Assembly (NCBI GenBank): GCA_013298215.1
Contig: JAAFKE010000017.1
Coordinates: forward strand, 1 to 62,273
DNA length: 62,273 nt
Source of the DNA: Cytophagales bacterium
GTDB taxonomy: Bacteria > Bacteroidota > Bacteroidia > Cytophagales > Spirosomataceae
Reading direction: 5' to 3'
The position numbers were made by a program, and so were the translations under genes. Under the pieces are notes generated by a model that was not told the origin of the DNA, did not search any database, and saw only the letters and a list, made by a program, of their open reading frames with translations. This document shows positions 1-9,734 of the stretch, one piece after another (the stretch's first letter is position 1; every line of letters begins with the position of its first letter).

Positions 1-94
1 CGTGGGTTCTGAACTGAATATTAGCTTCAGTCCGTTTAATTATGTTGATAAATAATTTTGCCCAAGCACTTAGTCCTGAAAGTTTGAGTAGAAT

Positions 95-106
95 TAGGAA
101 CAGGAT
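95..106. repeat. Target-site duplication, left copy
   Basis: TAGGAACAGGAT is repeated exactly at 1366-1377 on the other side of the IS element. Having both copies immediately outside the inverted repeats supports transposition, not chance similarity. Confidence 0.75.
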
Positions 107-316
107 ACTGTACCCTACTAAAATTTTGGGGATTTTGGGATAAAAGAAGAAAAGTGTAGTTTTGAAATCATCACAAATCAACCTTACACTTTTCAACATG
201 AAAAAATTTTCACTACCAAAATTAAGGACATCTTTGCTGACTTCAAAGTGGTTAAAAACAAAGCTCGGCAAAGTTGTTTATTCCAAGCGACTTTGGGTTT
301 AATAAAAAGCAGGAAT

Positions 317-332
317 CGGGGCCGCCCGTGCG
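317..332 (+). repeat. 16-bp GC-rich insert, copy 1
   Basis: CGGGGCCGCCCGTGCG sits between the codons for SRN and VQIHAIAEAM of the transposase. Removing exactly these 16 bases rejoins the reading frame. It fits NNGGNNCGCCNNTGCG, as do the copies at 729-744 and 29338-29353. Its composition is far from that of the surrounding AT-rich gene. Confidence 0.6.
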
Positions 333-728
333 GTGCAAATTCACGCCATTGCTGAAGCAATGAAATTAGAAGGCGACACTCTACAAGTCAAAAGCATTAC
401 CCACCGTCTGGAAGACTTTTTTAGGGAAGTTGAGTTTGATTATGAGACAATAGCTTTGCTGCTGATATTTTGCTTGGGTAAAGGTAAAATAAGGCTTTGT
501 ATAGATAGGACGGAATGGGATTTTGGCACATCGCAGGTCAACATTTTGATGGTAATTGCTTGCAATGGGGCAAGGCAAGTTCCTTTATACTGGGAGCTTC
601 TGGATAATAAAAGCGGCAATTCTAATGCAGATGACCGCATTGCTGTATTAGAAAAGATTGTAAATTTGATAGGGCTTGAGCGATTAGGTATTTTGATAGC
701 TGACCGCGAGTTCATTGGACATCGCTGG

Positions 729-744
729 GCGGTTCGCCGCTGCG
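729..744 (+). repeat. 16-bp GC-rich insert, copy 2
   Basis: GCGGTTCGCCGCTGCG lies between the codons for GHRW and IKYLKD of the transposase; removing it restores the frame. It has the same spaced pattern NNGGNNCGCCNNTGCG as copy 1 and contains the self-complementary GCGG-TTCG-CCGC. Confidence 0.6.
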
Positions 745-1365
745 ATTAAATACTTGAAAGACAATGGTATAAATTTTTGTATTCGAGTGCCCAAGCATCA
801 TCTTATTGAAGACTCAGAGGGGCGAAAGCAGCGCATAGAGGATTTGGCAACCCAACAGCCTTTGTATTTAAAAGATTGCTTGGTAGATGGTGTTTGGGTC
901 AATGTGTTGTTAAAGAAATTAGACGGAGATGAGTATTTATTTTTAATAGGTACACTCAAAGACCCCAGACATTTAGGGCAAGTATATAGGCGAAGATGGA
1001 CGATTGAAACCGTATTTCAATCTTTCAAAGGGCGAGGATTTAATTTAGAGAGTACCCATATCAAAGCCCTTGACAGGCTCAAGAAATTAGTAGCCATAGT
1101 GTCAATTGCTTTTGCCATTTGTACGAGTTTGGGTATTTATCAAAACGAAAAAGTACAAAAAATAAAAGTCAAAAAACATGGCTATAAAGAGAAAAGTTTT
1201 TGCAGAACAGGCATTGATTTTATAAAAGACCTTTGCAAACAATCGGTAGAAGAATTTGAAGAAAGGGTCGAAAAATTTCTCAAGTACTTGATAGTGCAAA
1301 AAAGAAAATATGATAAAAATAAAATAAAAACCTCATTATCAAGTACTTAAAATAGTAGGGTATAG

Positions 1366-1377
1366 TAGGAACAGGAT
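1366..1377. repeat. Target-site duplication, right copy
   Basis: Exact second copy of TAGGAACAGGAT (95-106), starting right after the right inverted repeat. The following DNA to 1499 holds no gene I can support. Confidence 0.75.
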
Positions 1378-1499
1378 TTTTCACAAACAAAAGTCTTGAC
1401 TTAAGTCGTACTTTTAATTCTATTGCCATTGCACACCCTGTAGTAGAATTGGGGACAGTTGGCATGGCAAGTGCAACTCCCCTACTACACCAAATCTCA

Positions 1500-2561
1500 T
1501 TAAGTCAATTCGCCCACTATTGTTGAGACCAAAAGAGCCTTAACTACCTCATTGTCTGTGTTTTGACCCAGACAAAACATAAGTTTAGTAATGGCCGCTT
1601 CGAGCGTAATATCCCCGCCGCTTACCACCCCAACCTCACCCAAAAATCGACTCGTTTGGTAATACCCCTGCGTAACCCGCCCGCCGTCGCACTGCGAAAC
1701 GTTGAAAAGCACCGTTCCGCGCCCAATGGCCAATGCAATTTCCTCTAAAAACCACGGCTCAGTGGGAGCATTGCCCGCCCCGAAAGTTTCGAGGATCACC
1801 CCCCGCAAACCTGGCGTTTCTAATACCGCCCGAACCACCGCCCGACCAATACCAGGGAAAAGTTTGAGGATACCAACCCGCGTATCGAAACGGGTATTGA
1901 TCTGAAAAGGGGCAGAATCGACGTGCTTTTTAATGTAAGGCCAATTGAATTCGATCGTAACGCCCGCTTCGGCCAAAACTGGGTAGTTTTCGGACCGAAA
2001 AGCATTGAGTTGGGAGCTTTCCTTCTTTTTGGCGCGATTGCCCCGCAAAAGTTGGGCGTTGAAATAAATGGCCACCTCTGGCACGGCAGGCCGCCCGTTT
2101 TCTTGGGCAGCGGCCAGTTCGAGCGAAGTCATGAGGTTTTCGCGAGCATCCGTCCTTGCTACTCCAATGGGTAGTTGAGCACCCGTAAAAATAACGGGCT
2201 TATCCAGGTTTTGGAGCATAAAACTCAACGCTGAAGCCGAATAAGCCATTGTATCGGTGCCGTGCAAGACCACAAAACCGTCATACAAATAGTAGTTTTC
2301 AAAAATAATTTGAGCCATTTGCCCCCAAATCTCGGGATTCATATCGGATGAATCGATGACCGTTGGCAGGCTGATAAACTTAATATTGATGTCCAGACGC
2401 AGTATTTCAGGCACAAGTTCTAACACTTGCGAGAAATCGAACGGAATTAGTGCTTTACTTTTGGCATCGTACACCATTCCAAAAGTACCGCCCGTGTAGA
2501 CTACCAGCACCGACCTACTATGTTGTATTGGACTTGATAGATTTATATTAGTTGTTTTCAA
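1500..2561 (-). CDS. ansA: Type I L-asparaginase
   Basis: Hydrolyses L-asparagine to aspartate and ammonia, probably in the cytoplasm since there is no signal peptide. The nucleophile loop VYTGGTFGM is near residue 25, the second catalytic segment HGTDTMAYSASAL near residue 100, followed by FTGAQLPIGVARTDARENL, all characteristic of the asparaginase fold. At 353 aa the length is normal for the type I family. The longest reading begins at TTG (2561); no ATG occurs before the catalytic loop, so the true start may be this TTG or the GTG just before the first strand. It is the last gene of a minus-strand run, 23 bases after tatD. Confidence 0.9.
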   Translation of the reverse strand: MKTTNINLSSPIQHSRSVLVVYTGGTFGMVYDAKSKALIPFDFSQVLELVPEILRLDINIKFISLPTVIDSSDMNPEIWGQMAQIIFENYYLYDGFVVLHGTDTMAYSASALSFMLQNLDKPVIFTGAQLPIGVARTDARENLMTSLELAAAQENGRPAVPEVAIYFNAQLLRGNRAKKKESSQLNAFRSENYPVLAEAGVTIEFNWPYIKKHVDSAPFQINTRFDTRVGILKLFPGIGRAVVRAVLETPGLRGVILETFGAGNAPTEPWFLEEIALAIGRGTVLFNVSQCDGGRVTQGYYQTSRFLGEVGVVSGGDITLEAAITKLMFCLGQNTDNEVVKALLVSTIVGELT

Positions 2562-2584
2562 AAGACACGGATTAGGTATATTAT

Positions 2585-3376
2585 TTAACGCACCTTCGAG
2601 ACATCGTAAGAAGTAACAATACCCAAAGATGTCGCATTTTTGCTTGTTTGTTCTATTACCGCAGCGCGGGTTTGGCCAGTAAGTTCGGCTACGCGCTGGG
2701 CCACGAGGTCGATATACACTACTTCGTTGCGTTTGCCACGGTGCGGAACGGGTGCTAAATACGGGCAGTCGGTTTCTAAAACCACATTTTTGAGGTCTAT
2801 GTAGGGCAATACTTTATCCAAACCACCATTTTTAAACGTAACCACTCCTCCGATTCCGATCAAAAAACCGAGATCAAATGCCCGTTTTGCGCTTTCGAGT
2901 GTTCCCGTAAAACAGTGAAAAATTCCAGTTAATTGCCCTTTAAAATGGGTTTCGATCACGTCGGCAACGTCGTTGAAAGAACTTCGGGAGTGAATAACGA
3001 CTGGCAAATTGTACGCAACTGCCCACCCCAATTGAATTTTTAATGCCTCAATTTGCTGCTCTTTGAAACTTACGTCCCAAAAATAATCCAGTCCTATCTC
3101 CCCAATTGCCACCAGGTTTTTGGTGGTTTTTAAGTAGTTTTCTACTGAATAGAGCTCTTTCTCGAAGTCTTTTTTCACATACGTAGGGTGCAAACCCATC
3201 ATTGCCAAGCACTTACCCGGATAATCGTCGGCCAGCCGCAGCATTCCATCAACGGTAGAATGGTCGCAGTTGGGCATCCAGATTTGTTGCACACCCGCTT
3301 CAAAAGCACGATCGAGCATGGCGGCGCGGTCGTGGTCGAACTGCTGGTCGTAAATGTGCGCGTGGGTCTCGATCAT
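2585..3376 (-). CDS. tatD: TatD-family metal-dependent hydrolase
   Basis: Predicted metal-dependent deoxyribonuclease of the TatD family (amidohydrolase TIM barrel), 263 aa, a normal length. Metal-ligand motifs are all visible: THAHIY at the N-terminus, GEIGLDYFWD, VVIHSR, FHCFTG and ETDCPYLAPVPHRG near the C-terminus. The start ATG lies one base from the stop of the upstream glycosyltransferase, so it is probably co-transcribed with the polysaccharide-related genes upstream and ansA downstream. Its own role in nucleic acid turnover has no obvious link with these neighbours. Confidence 0.92.
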   Translation of the reverse strand: MIETHAHIYDQQFDHDRAAMLDRAFEAGVQQIWMPNCDHSTVDGMLRLADDYPGKCLAMMGLHPTYVKKDFEKELYSVENYLKTTKNLVAIGEIGLDYFWDVSFKEQQIEALKIQLGWAVAYNLPVVIHSRSSFNDVADVIETHFKGQLTGIFHCFTGTLESAKRAFDLGFLIGIGGVVTFKNGGLDKVLPYIDLKNVVLETDCPYLAPVPHRGKRNEVVYIDLVAQRVAELTGQTRAAVIEQTSKNATSLGIVTSYDVSKVR

Positions 3377-3377
3377 G

Positions 3378-4376
3378 TCAGTAGGTCCGACCCTTCCAGG
3401 TCGTTTTGGTGGGTAAAAAATAATTTATAAGCATGGCAAACCACATGGCTCCACTCCAAAATTCGTAAAATGGCAACAGCCAAATTAATCTTTTTTTTCC
3501 CAGGAACACCAACACCCCCGCCATCACAACCGCTTGAACAATCATTTTACAGCCCCATATCAGCATGCCAAGCGGCGGATCAAGCAGACACAATACCATT
3601 AAAAGCGGCATAAGAAAAGCCTGAAAATACATAGACGTGCGGTGAATAATCGGTAGTTTCATCACTCCGTTCATCCAGCGTTTACGTTGCTCAAAATACT
3701 TGGGGTAGCTTTCAACGGGTTGAGATTCGGCCAGTACGTTGGCGTTGAACAGTTGGGCAAAACCGTAGCCTTTTACTACAATTTCTTTAAAAAGTTGGTA
3801 ATCCTCGGTAATCGAAAACGGAATTTTTTCGTAGCCACCCACCGCCCAGTAGGCCGTCTCAGAAACCGCCATGTTGTTGCCCATTCCCGTGAGGGGGATA
3901 CCAAAGTGAGCGTAGAAACGCATAATTGCCAACGCGTTGAGCCACTCAATGGCTTGGAGCTTGTGTAATATTTTGTGGCCACTAATGGTCGTAATTCCCG
4001 TCACAATTCCCACATTCGGTTGTTTTTCAAAGGGCTGCAACATGGCTGTGATCCACGTTTTGGGCACACAAATGTCGGCATCTGTAAAAAATAAGTACGT
4101 ACCCGTAGCGGCTTTTGCCAGTTGAGCCAGCACGTTGGATTTACCGCGCAAATGACCCGCAGGCGGAGCAATAGCAATAAGTTTAAAACGTTGATTGGTC
4201 AGTATAAAATTAGCAACTATCTGATTTGTAGCATCTTCTGAGTCATCGTCTCCAACCAGCACCTCGATTTTGTCGGGCGGGTACGACAGTTCGGCCAGTG
4301 ATGTTAAACAGCGGAGAATGTTACTTTCTTCGTTGCGGGCAGCTACTAAAATGGAAACCAAAGGATAGTTTTGCAT
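3378..4376 (-). CDS. Family 2 glycosyltransferase, membrane-anchored
   Basis: 332-aa GT-A fold glycosyltransferase. The N-terminus starts directly with the nucleotide-binding strand (VSILVAARNEESNILRCL), followed by the DXD-type metal site FTDADIC, a TEDYQLF acidic motif and a QRKRWMNGV segment matching the QxxRW motif of processive enzymes. Two or three hydrophobic segments fill the last 90 residues. A chitin synthase- or cellulose synthase-like transfer onto a lipid or polysaccharide is likely; the sugar cannot be read from the sequence. It sits three bases from the deacetylase gene, and a related enzyme follows further upstream. Confidence 0.85.
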   Translation of the reverse strand: MQNYPLVSILVAARNEESNILRCLTSLAELSYPPDKIEVLVGDDDSEDATNQIVANFILTNQRFKLIAIAPPAGHLRGKSNVLAQLAKAATGTYLFFTDADICVPKTWITAMLQPFEKQPNVGIVTGITTISGHKILHKLQAIEWLNALAIMRFYAHFGIPLTGMGNNMAVSETAYWAVGGYEKIPFSITEDYQLFKEIVVKGYGFAQLFNANVLAESQPVESYPKYFEQRKRWMNGVMKLPIIHRTSMYFQAFLMPLLMVLCLLDPPLGMLIWGCKMIVQAVVMAGVLVFLGKKRLIWLLPFYEFWSGAMWFAMLINYFLPTKTTWKGRTY

Positions 4377-4379
4377 ACA

Positions 4380-5006
4380 TCAACGCTGGGGAATGGCCTC
4401 AAAAGTGAAGCCCTTTTCTGAAAAATAATCTAAAAATTTGGGTAGCACAAAGCACATATTTTTCTGGGCTTTTAGGCTATCGTGAAACAGCACAATTGAG
4501 CCCGACTCGGTGTATTGCAGCGTTTTTTTTAAGATACGCTCGGGGTTCAAATCGGCGTCATAGTCGCCCGTTAGCACGTCCCACATAATAATTTCGTTTT
4601 CAGCGCGTATTAACTTCGCTTGGCCTTTTGTGATGCGACCATACGGCGGTCTGAAAAGTTGGGTGGGCGGCAAAACGGCTTGGCACTTTTCAAAGTCTTT
4701 AAAATAAACGTCCGCTTCTACGTCCCACCCCCGCAGATGGCTGTAAGTATGGTTGCCGAAAGCGTGGCCCAGTTCGACAATTTTATCGAAAATGGGTCTG
4801 TTTTTTACTACATTATTACCGATACAAAAAAAGGTAGCCTTGGCGTTGTACTCTTGCAGTTTTTCTAACACAAACTCGGTTACGTCGGGAATAGGGCCGT
4901 CGTCGAAGGTCAGGAATATTTTACGCCCAGCGCCGTCGAAACGCCACCGATAATCAGGAAAAAAGCTGCTTGCAATTCGCGGCGTTTTGTGCAAAAAGAA
5001 GTTCAT
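4380..5006 (-). CDS. Polysaccharide deacetylase (NodB-like)
   Basis: 208-aa carbohydrate esterase family 4 domain. The catalytic base and metal Asp are in TFDDGP (residues 33-38), and the HxxxH metal pair is in NHTYSH (85-90). FRPPYGR and the C-terminal VLFHDS complete the expected motifs. I chose ATG 5006 because it overlaps the stop of the upstream gene as ATGA; a longer reading would start at 5027. Lying between two glycosyltransferases, it probably removes acetyl groups from the N-acetylated glycan they make. No signal peptide is evident, so it may act at the cytoplasmic side. Confidence 0.88.
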   Translation of the reverse strand: MNFFLHKTPRIASSFFPDYRWRFDGAGRKIFLTFDDGPIPDVTEFVLEKLQEYNAKATFFCIGNNVVKNRPIFDKIVELGHAFGNHTYSHLRGWDVEADVYFKDFEKCQAVLPPTQLFRPPYGRITKGQAKLIRAENEIIMWDVLTGDYDADLNPERILKKTLQYTESGSIVLFHDSLKAQKNMCFVLPKFLDYFSEKGFTFEAIPQR

Positions 5007-6124
5007 TTCAGTTGCCGCCCTTTCCACTCGAACCCCTTTTGCTGGGCAACGATTCCAAAAAAAAGTACGTAAAATGGATAAAAAAACTGCACCACCACCA
5101 CGAGCGGAATCAGTTTTTGTTTGTTCAAAAAACGCAGGATTAACGCCAGAAAAACGAACTCAGACCCACACTTTAAGAATAACATTTTGCCCAAAAACGC
5201 GCCGGAGGCTGCTCCCCGAAGCCAAATGGCAAACGCCAATACGATGCTCGCATTGGCCACAAATATGAAAACAGCCAGCAGCATTGTTGGCCACCGCTTG
5301 CTGGCATCCCACTTGCTGGCCCAGCGTTTCCGCTGGTTATAAAACGAACGCCAATTGGGCTGCGGCGCGGTTTGTACAACGGCCAGCGCCGATTTCACAA
5401 ACCCAATACCGTCGGGAAACTTACCCGCTATTTTGTGCATCAGTAGCTCGTCGTCGCCCGATGCAATGGTGTTTATACCCTCAAAACCAGCTACTTGCAA
5501 AAACGCACGCTTGCGGTAGGCTAAGTTTGCGCCGTTGCACATAGTCGGAAAACCCGCCCCAATGGCACTCGCGCCAGTGCCAATCAAGCTGCTAAACTCG
5601 ATGGTTTGCGCCCAACTCCGAAACCCTACAAACGTAACTGGCCCCGACAATAACTGAACTTGTGGTGTGATATTTTGGGCAAAAGCCCGCAGCCAATCCG
5701 CTCCAACGCGGCAGTCGCCGTCGGTGGTTAGTATCCACTCGCCCTGGGCAATCTGAATGGCCTGGTCGATGGCTCTTTTTTTGGGCGCAACCGTAAAATC
5801 TTCGGGCATATCAATGACTTTTAGACCGAAACGCGCTTGGTTGGTTGCAAAATTAAGGGCAATTTGGCGGGTATCGTCGGTGCTGTTGTCGTTGGCTACG
5901 ATCACCTCAAAGCGGGCGGCGGGCAACGTTTGGGCGTTTAAATCTTGCAGTAAATTATGCATATTTTGCGCCTCGTTCCGAACAGGAATAACGACCGAAA
6001 ACAACACCGAACCCTCGGCAGGGAGTTGAATAGCTGGCGTTTTTTTGAGTCTGAGCCAGAAGTAAATCAGGCCCAGGTTGAACAAAAAATACGTTGCAAG
6101 CACTACCGTAAGCGATATTTCCAT
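5003..6124 (-). CDS. Family 2 glycosyltransferase, membrane protein
   Basis: About 373 aa. An N-terminal membrane helix is followed by a GT-A domain (FSVVIPVRNEAQNM), the metal site TTDGDCRVGADWL, a SGDDELL motif and QRKRWASKWDAS. Two or three C-terminal membrane segments follow. The start ATG at 6124 overlaps the upstream stop as TAATG, so the longer reading from 6139 is less likely. Domain order resembles the glycosyltransferase at 3378-4376, suggesting that the two make related linkages of one glycan together with the intervening deacetylase. The substrate is unknown. Confidence 0.85.
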   Translation of the reverse strand: MEISLTVVLATYFLFNLGLIYFWLRLKKTPAIQLPAEGSVLFSVVIPVRNEAQNMHNLLQDLNAQTLPAARFEVIVANDNSTDDTRQIALNFATNQARFGLKVIDMPEDFTVAPKKRAIDQAIQIAQGEWILTTDGDCRVGADWLRAFAQNITPQVQLLSGPVTFVGFRSWAQTIEFSSLIGTGASAIGAGFPTMCNGANLAYRKRAFLQVAGFEGINTIASGDDELLMHKIAGKFPDGIGFVKSALAVVQTAPQPNWRSFYNQRKRWASKWDASKRWPTMLLAVFIFVANASIVLAFAIWLRGAASGAFLGKMLFLKCGSEFVFLALILRFLNKQKLIPLVVVVQFFYPFYVLFFGIVAQQKGFEWKGRQLK

Positions 6125-7191
6125 TACTTTAATTTCCAAAAAGCTAAAACGCCTACCAAACTGGGTAGTAGTAAATTAATAATCCACAACGACAATGTGA
6201 CCAAGACAATGGCGGTGGGCGGGCAATTAAAAAATCCAAAAACATAAATCGAGGTAAACTCCCGAACGCCAAGATCGCTCAAAAAATTGAAGGCTGGGAT
6301 GAGTGTCTTTCCCAAAAAAACCAACATGATGCACGCAATGGCGGTGTGAAATGGCAATTGAACGTTAAAAACTATGAGCAGAAAATAGAACTGGAACGAA
6401 AAGGTGCAGTAGCGCAGAAAAGCGTAGCTAAGTGCCCTCATAATTTCAGTAATATGGTAGTTTTCAATAACTTGAAAAAAATTTTTAATTTTATTGAACC
6501 ACCCAAATTGTTTCAAAAAAAGCAAGGATTCGTGCTTTTTCCAGATTAACAATACCCCAAAAATGAGCGCAACTGCCAGGATAGATGCAGCCGCAAAAGT
6601 GGCGGGAGTAGCCAACCTTCGGTCGATTGACATGAGCCAGACCAACGCCAAAAAACCACCAAAAACAGAAACAAACAATTGAAGCGCGTTAGAAAGTAAC
6701 GCCGCCCCGATGCTTTCGTAGCGGTGGTCGTGCCGCAGCGACATAACCCGCCCAGCGGCATCTCCTACATGATTGGGCAATACAAAACCAATGGCCAGGC
6801 CCGCCAAAACACCCTGGTAGGCTTTCGAGAAAGAAATTGGTTCTACTCTTTGGGCCAACGTTTGCCATTTGAGCGACTCAAACGCCCAATTTAGGGGAGC
6901 AAACAACGCACAAAGCAGGACTAAAATGAAATTTTGAGGTGCACGGAGCGAGTCAAGTGCGTTGGCTAAGAGCTGCCAGAGGGTTTTGAGGTCGGTTTGT
7001 TTGGTAGCCAACGCCGTGTAAATGTGGTAAAACATGAACGCCAGCAAACTAAACTTGGCAACCAACCAGACTTTGCGCCAAAAACTAACTTGACTTACGG
7101 GGGTTTCGACGTTATTTTGCGGTATGAATGACAATTTAATAAAAGTTGAATCCGAAAAAATTATCCTCGGTATCGATCCTGGAACGCGCAT
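6124..7191 (-). CDS. Flippase-like membrane protein (UPF0104 / LPG synthase TM type)
   Basis: Polytopic membrane protein with about seven or eight hydrophobic segments. It contains VLPNHVGDAAGRV near the middle and FLGKTLIPAFNFLSDLGVREF later, both typical of the lysylphosphatidylglycerol synthase-type transmembrane domain (UPF0104). Such proteins are often found beside glycosyltransferases. First gene of the minus-strand operon running down to ansA. Its start is uncertain: ATG 7191 would overlap the divergent ruvC gene by 68 bases, while a TTG at 7134 would reduce the overlap to about 11 bases. Confidence 0.75.
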   Translation of the reverse strand: MRVPGSIPRIIFSDSTFIKLSFIPQNNVETPVSQVSFWRKVWLVAKFSLLAFMFYHIYTALATKQTDLKTLWQLLANALDSLRAPQNFILVLLCALFAPLNWAFESLKWQTLAQRVEPISFSKAYQGVLAGLAIGFVLPNHVGDAAGRVMSLRHDHRYESIGAALLSNALQLFVSVFGGFLALVWLMSIDRRLATPATFAAASILAVALIFGVLLIWKKHESLLFLKQFGWFNKIKNFFQVIENYHITEIMRALSYAFLRYCTFSFQFYFLLIVFNVQLPFHTAIACIMLVFLGKTLIPAFNFLSDLGVREFTSIYVFGFFNCPPTAIVLVTLSLWIINLLLPSLVGVLAFWKLK

Positions 7192-7714
7192 AGCGGGCTA
7201 CGGCGTGATCCGAGTACAAGGCCCAAAAATTGAACTGCTCCAATACGGGGTTCTAAAGCTGGACAAATATAGCACCCACGAACTAAAACTTAGGAAAATT
7301 TTTGAGCGCGTGAGCCAGCTCATCACCGAGTTTGGACCCGACGAAATGGCCATCGAAGACCCTTTCTTTGGCAAAAATGTGCAGGCCATGCTCAAGTTGG
7401 GCCGCGCCCAGGGGGTGGCCATGGCCGCGGCCCTGGCACGCGACATTCCGATTGTGGAGTATTCGCCAAAAAAAATAAAGCAGTCGGTAACGGGCAACGG
7501 CAACGCTTCTAAAGAACAGGTCTCGATGATGATCCAGACCATTTTAAATATGAAACTGCAGCCCGAGTTTTTTGATGCCACCGATGCCGTGGCCATTGCC
7601 ATTTGCCACCACTACCACGCCAATTCGCTCCCAACGGCCAAGGCGGCCAAAAAAGGGAGCAAAAAAGGCGGCTGGTCGGCCTTTGTTTCCGAAAACCCCA
7701 AGCGCGTCAAGTGA
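7124..7714 (+). CDS. ruvC: Crossover junction endodeoxyribonuclease RuvC
   Basis: Holliday-junction resolvase acting with RuvAB in recombination repair. Catalytic acidic residues are visible in ILGIDPGT near the N-terminus, [11 protein letters not shown] and [13 protein letters not shown], matching the conserved RuvC arrangement. 196 aa, with a lysine-rich C-terminal tail slightly longer than in E. coli. Four bases before the ATG stands TTATTTTG, close to the TAnnTTTG promoter element, so the transcript may be nearly leaderless. The gene diverges from the flippase-like gene and converges on the YyaL-like gene with an 8-base overlap. Confidence 0.95.
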   Translation: MNDNLIKVESEKIILGIDPGTRIAGYGVIRVQGPKIELLQYGVLKLDKYSTHELKLRKIFERVSQLITEFGPDEMAIEDPFFGKNVQAMLKLGRAQGVAMAAALARDIPIVEYSPKKIKQSVTGNGNASKEQVSMMIQTILNMKLQPEFFDATDAVAIAICHHYHANSLPTAKAAKKGSKKGGWSAFVSENPKRVK

Positions 7715-9734
7715 GCAATGCCTGCGCCTCGGCTACGCTCGTAACGGGCCGCTGGCAAGTTTTGTCGAAGCAAACGTAAACGGTCGTTTCGCCGACGCGG
7801 GTTATTTTATCGGCCAAAAGGGGAATATTCGACCCCGTTTCGCTCCCCAGAAACACCCGAAATGGGCTAAAATCTTGGTCTATCTGCGCCCTAAATGCTG
7901 GTGCTTGGTGGCCCACAATGGCAATTTGAGCCACCGACTCCGCGCGAAGCGCAAAAACAGCGGCCCAATTGGTGAGGTAATCGGCGTTTTGAAGCAGCAG
8001 TTTTTTTACTTTACCCAATATTCGGTCGGCCATGTCAATAAAATCCTGGCGATCCAGCAGCGTTCCGAGCGTCCATAAATTGTGGGCCATTATAGAGTTT
8101 GAGGCGGGGACTACGTTGTCGAAAAGTTCTTTTTTGCGCGCAATCAATACCTCGGCGTGGGCATCGGTAAAATAAAATAGGTCGTCGTGGGCATCCCAAA
8201 AATTTCGGATTGTATAATCAAGCAATGCTTCGGCGCGGCGCAGCCAAATTTCATCGAAATTAACTTGGTACAAAGCCGCGTAAGCGTCGATGACGGCGGC
8301 GTAATCTTCCAAAAAACCTGTGATAGTTGCCCGTCCATCTTTGTAACTGTGCCAAAGGCCAGCCTCCATGCCATCTCGGCGAAAGTACATTTTTTGGTAT
8401 AAAAACTGGGCGTTTTTTATGGCAAGATTTAGAAATTTTTCCTCACCAAAAATACGGTACGCATCTACCAATCCTTTGAGCATGAGGCCGTTCCAAGAAG
8501 TCAGTATTTTGTCGTCTAAGTTGGGCTTCACTTTTTCTTCGCGCCGTTGATAAAGCGTGGCCAACGTTTTTTTCAACAGCTCGGGGTCGGGCCAGTTGTG
8601 TTGGTCGGTAAGGTGCAAAACGTTGAGCTCATCCTCCCAATTGCCCTCGGGCGTTATGTTATAAAACGCCGCAAACCAATCGAAATCGTCCTGCAAAATT
8701 GTTTTTAACTCGGCATACGTCCAGACATAAAACTTACCTTCAACTCCTTCACTGTCAGCATCCAAAGCCGAATAGAAACCCCCCTCGTGGTGCGTCATTT
8801 GGCGCTCTACCCAGTCAATTGTTTGGTACACGCGGTGGCGGTATAGTTCATTTTTTGTCACCGTAAAGCCCTCGGCATACATACTTAGCAGTTGGGCATT
8901 GTCGTAGAGCATCTTTTCAAAGTGCGGCACAAACCAGTCCTCATCTACCGAATACCGCGCCCATCCACCGCCCAGGTGGTCGTATATTCCACCCAGAGCC
9001 ACGCGGTTTAGGGTTAGTTCAAGCTGTTTTTGCGCCGCTATTTTGTTTTCGGCGTTGGTATTTTTAGAAAATACGTAGCGCACCAAAAACTTATAGATAC
9101 TGGGCATCGGAAACTTAGGCGCACGGTTTTGACCACCTTTTTGGGTATCGAAGCTGGCAGCTACTTTCGTGTACATAGCGTCCAAATCAGCAGCCTCGAA
9201 ATGCGGGTCGGTGGACTGTAATCCGTATTTTTGGGTTTCCGAAAACGACAAGTCAAGCGCAAAGCCATCGGCCGATTTTTGAAGCTCGTCGCGCTGGGTT
9301 TCAAAAGCATTGGCCACCCCCAAAAGCATATTGCGCCAGCCCGCGTTTTGGCCGCGCGTCTCGGGCGGAAAATACGTGCCGCCGTAAAAAGGCTTGCCAT
9401 CGGGCATCAAAAACACGTTGAGCGGCCAGCCTCCGCGCACGCCCATTGCTTGCACGGCATCCATATAAATAGCATCTACGTCGGGGCGTTCTTCGCGATC
9501 TACTTTTATGCACACAAAATGCTGGTTCATCACATCGGCCACGGCCTGGTTCTCAAAACTTTCGCGCTCCATCACGTGGCACCAATGGCAAGCCGAGTAC
9601 CCGATGCTCACCACAATTGGCTTATTTTCGGTGCGGGCTTTTTGCAAGGCTTCGTCGCCCCACGGGTACCAATCCACGGGGTTATGGGCGTGTTGCAGCA
9701 AATAAGGGCTGGTTTCGTGGGCTAATCGGTTCAT
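7707..9734 (-). CDS. Thioredoxin-domain protein of the YyaL / SSP411 family (DUF255)
   Basis: 675 aa, the usual length. The N-terminal thioredoxin-like domain has the family signature NPVDWYPWG and [16 protein letters not shown] (CxxC at 49-52). The rest is an alpha/alpha barrel related to N-acylglucosamine 2-epimerases, with [29 protein letters not shown] and [13 protein letters not shown]. The function is not established; a redox or sugar-processing role is proposed for homologues. The start ATG overlaps the stop of the upstream secreted protein as ATGA, so the two are co-transcribed. Confidence 0.92.
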   Translation of the reverse strand: MNRLAHETSPYLLQHAHNPVDWYPWGDEALQKARTENKPIVVSIGYSACHWCHVMERESFENQAVADVMNQHFVCIKVDREERPDVDAIYMDAVQAMGVRGGWPLNVFLMPDGKPFYGGTYFPPETRGQNAGWRNMLLGVANAFETQRDELQKSADGFALDLSFSETQKYGLQSTDPHFEAADLDAMYTKVAASFDTQKGGQNRAPKFPMPSIYKFLVRYVFSKNTNAENKIAAQKQLELTLNRVALGGIYDHLGGGWARYSVDEDWFVPHFEKMLYDNAQLLSMYAEGFTVTKNELYRHRVYQTIDWVERQMTHHEGGFYSALDADSEGVEGKFYVWTYAELKTILQDDFDWFAAFYNITPEGNWEDELNVLHLTDQHNWPDPELLKKTLATLYQRREEKVKPNLDDKILTSWNGLMLKGLVDAYRIFGEEKFLNLAIKNAQFLYQKMYFRRDGMEAGLWHSYKDGRATITGFLEDYAAVIDAYAALYQVNFDEIWLRRAEALLDYTIRNFWDAHDDLFYFTDAHAEVLIARKKELFDNVVPASNSIMAHNLWTLGTLLDRQDFIDMADRILGKVKKLLLQNADYLTNWAAVFALRAESVAQIAIVGHQAPAFRAQIDQDFSPFRVFLGSETGSNIPLLADKITRVGETTVYVCFDKTCQRPVTSVAEAQALLT

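Larger units (their letters stand above)
198..1350 (+). pseudogene. IS4-family DDE transposase, frameshifted three times
   Basis: Transposase of the IS4 type. The coding signal starts at ATG 198, which is one base out of frame with the rest, consistent with a lost A in the A-run at 201-206. It then runs through three frames. Frame 2 reads through KDIFADFKVVKNKARQS to SRN at 316, the next frame carries DRTEWDFG and ADREFIGHRW, and the last carries the RRRWTIETVFQSFKGRG segment. The acidic residues expected for the DDE triad are therefore all still present, spread over the frames. The two internal frame changes each fall at a 16-bp GC-rich insertion (317-332 and 729-744); deleting both restores one continuous frame. 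It is inactive as it stands unless recoded, and is probably a relic. Confidence 0.85.
108..1365 (+). mobile_element. IS4-type insertion sequence, degenerate
   Basis: The ends carry short imperfect terminal inverted repeats: CTGTACCCTACTA at the left and, read inward from the right, CTATACCCTACTA (12 of 13 match). A 12-bp direct repeat TAGGAACAGGAT lies directly outside, at 95-106 and 1366-1377, and fits the target duplication size of IS4-type elements. One extra A at 107 makes the left boundary uncertain by a base. About 1.26 kb long, it holds a single transposase gene that is now broken. The element is AT-rich apart from two 16-bp GC-rich insertions. Confidence 0.82.

Noticed and set aside
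198-210. Programmed -1 frameshift at the A6 run at the transposase start
   Set aside because: It would occur two codons after the ATG, and the gene is broken twice more by insertions; loss of one A is simpler.
1280-1465. Minus-strand open frame after the IS element
   Set aside because: Overlaps the IS right end and has no recognisable similarity or start context; treated as chance.
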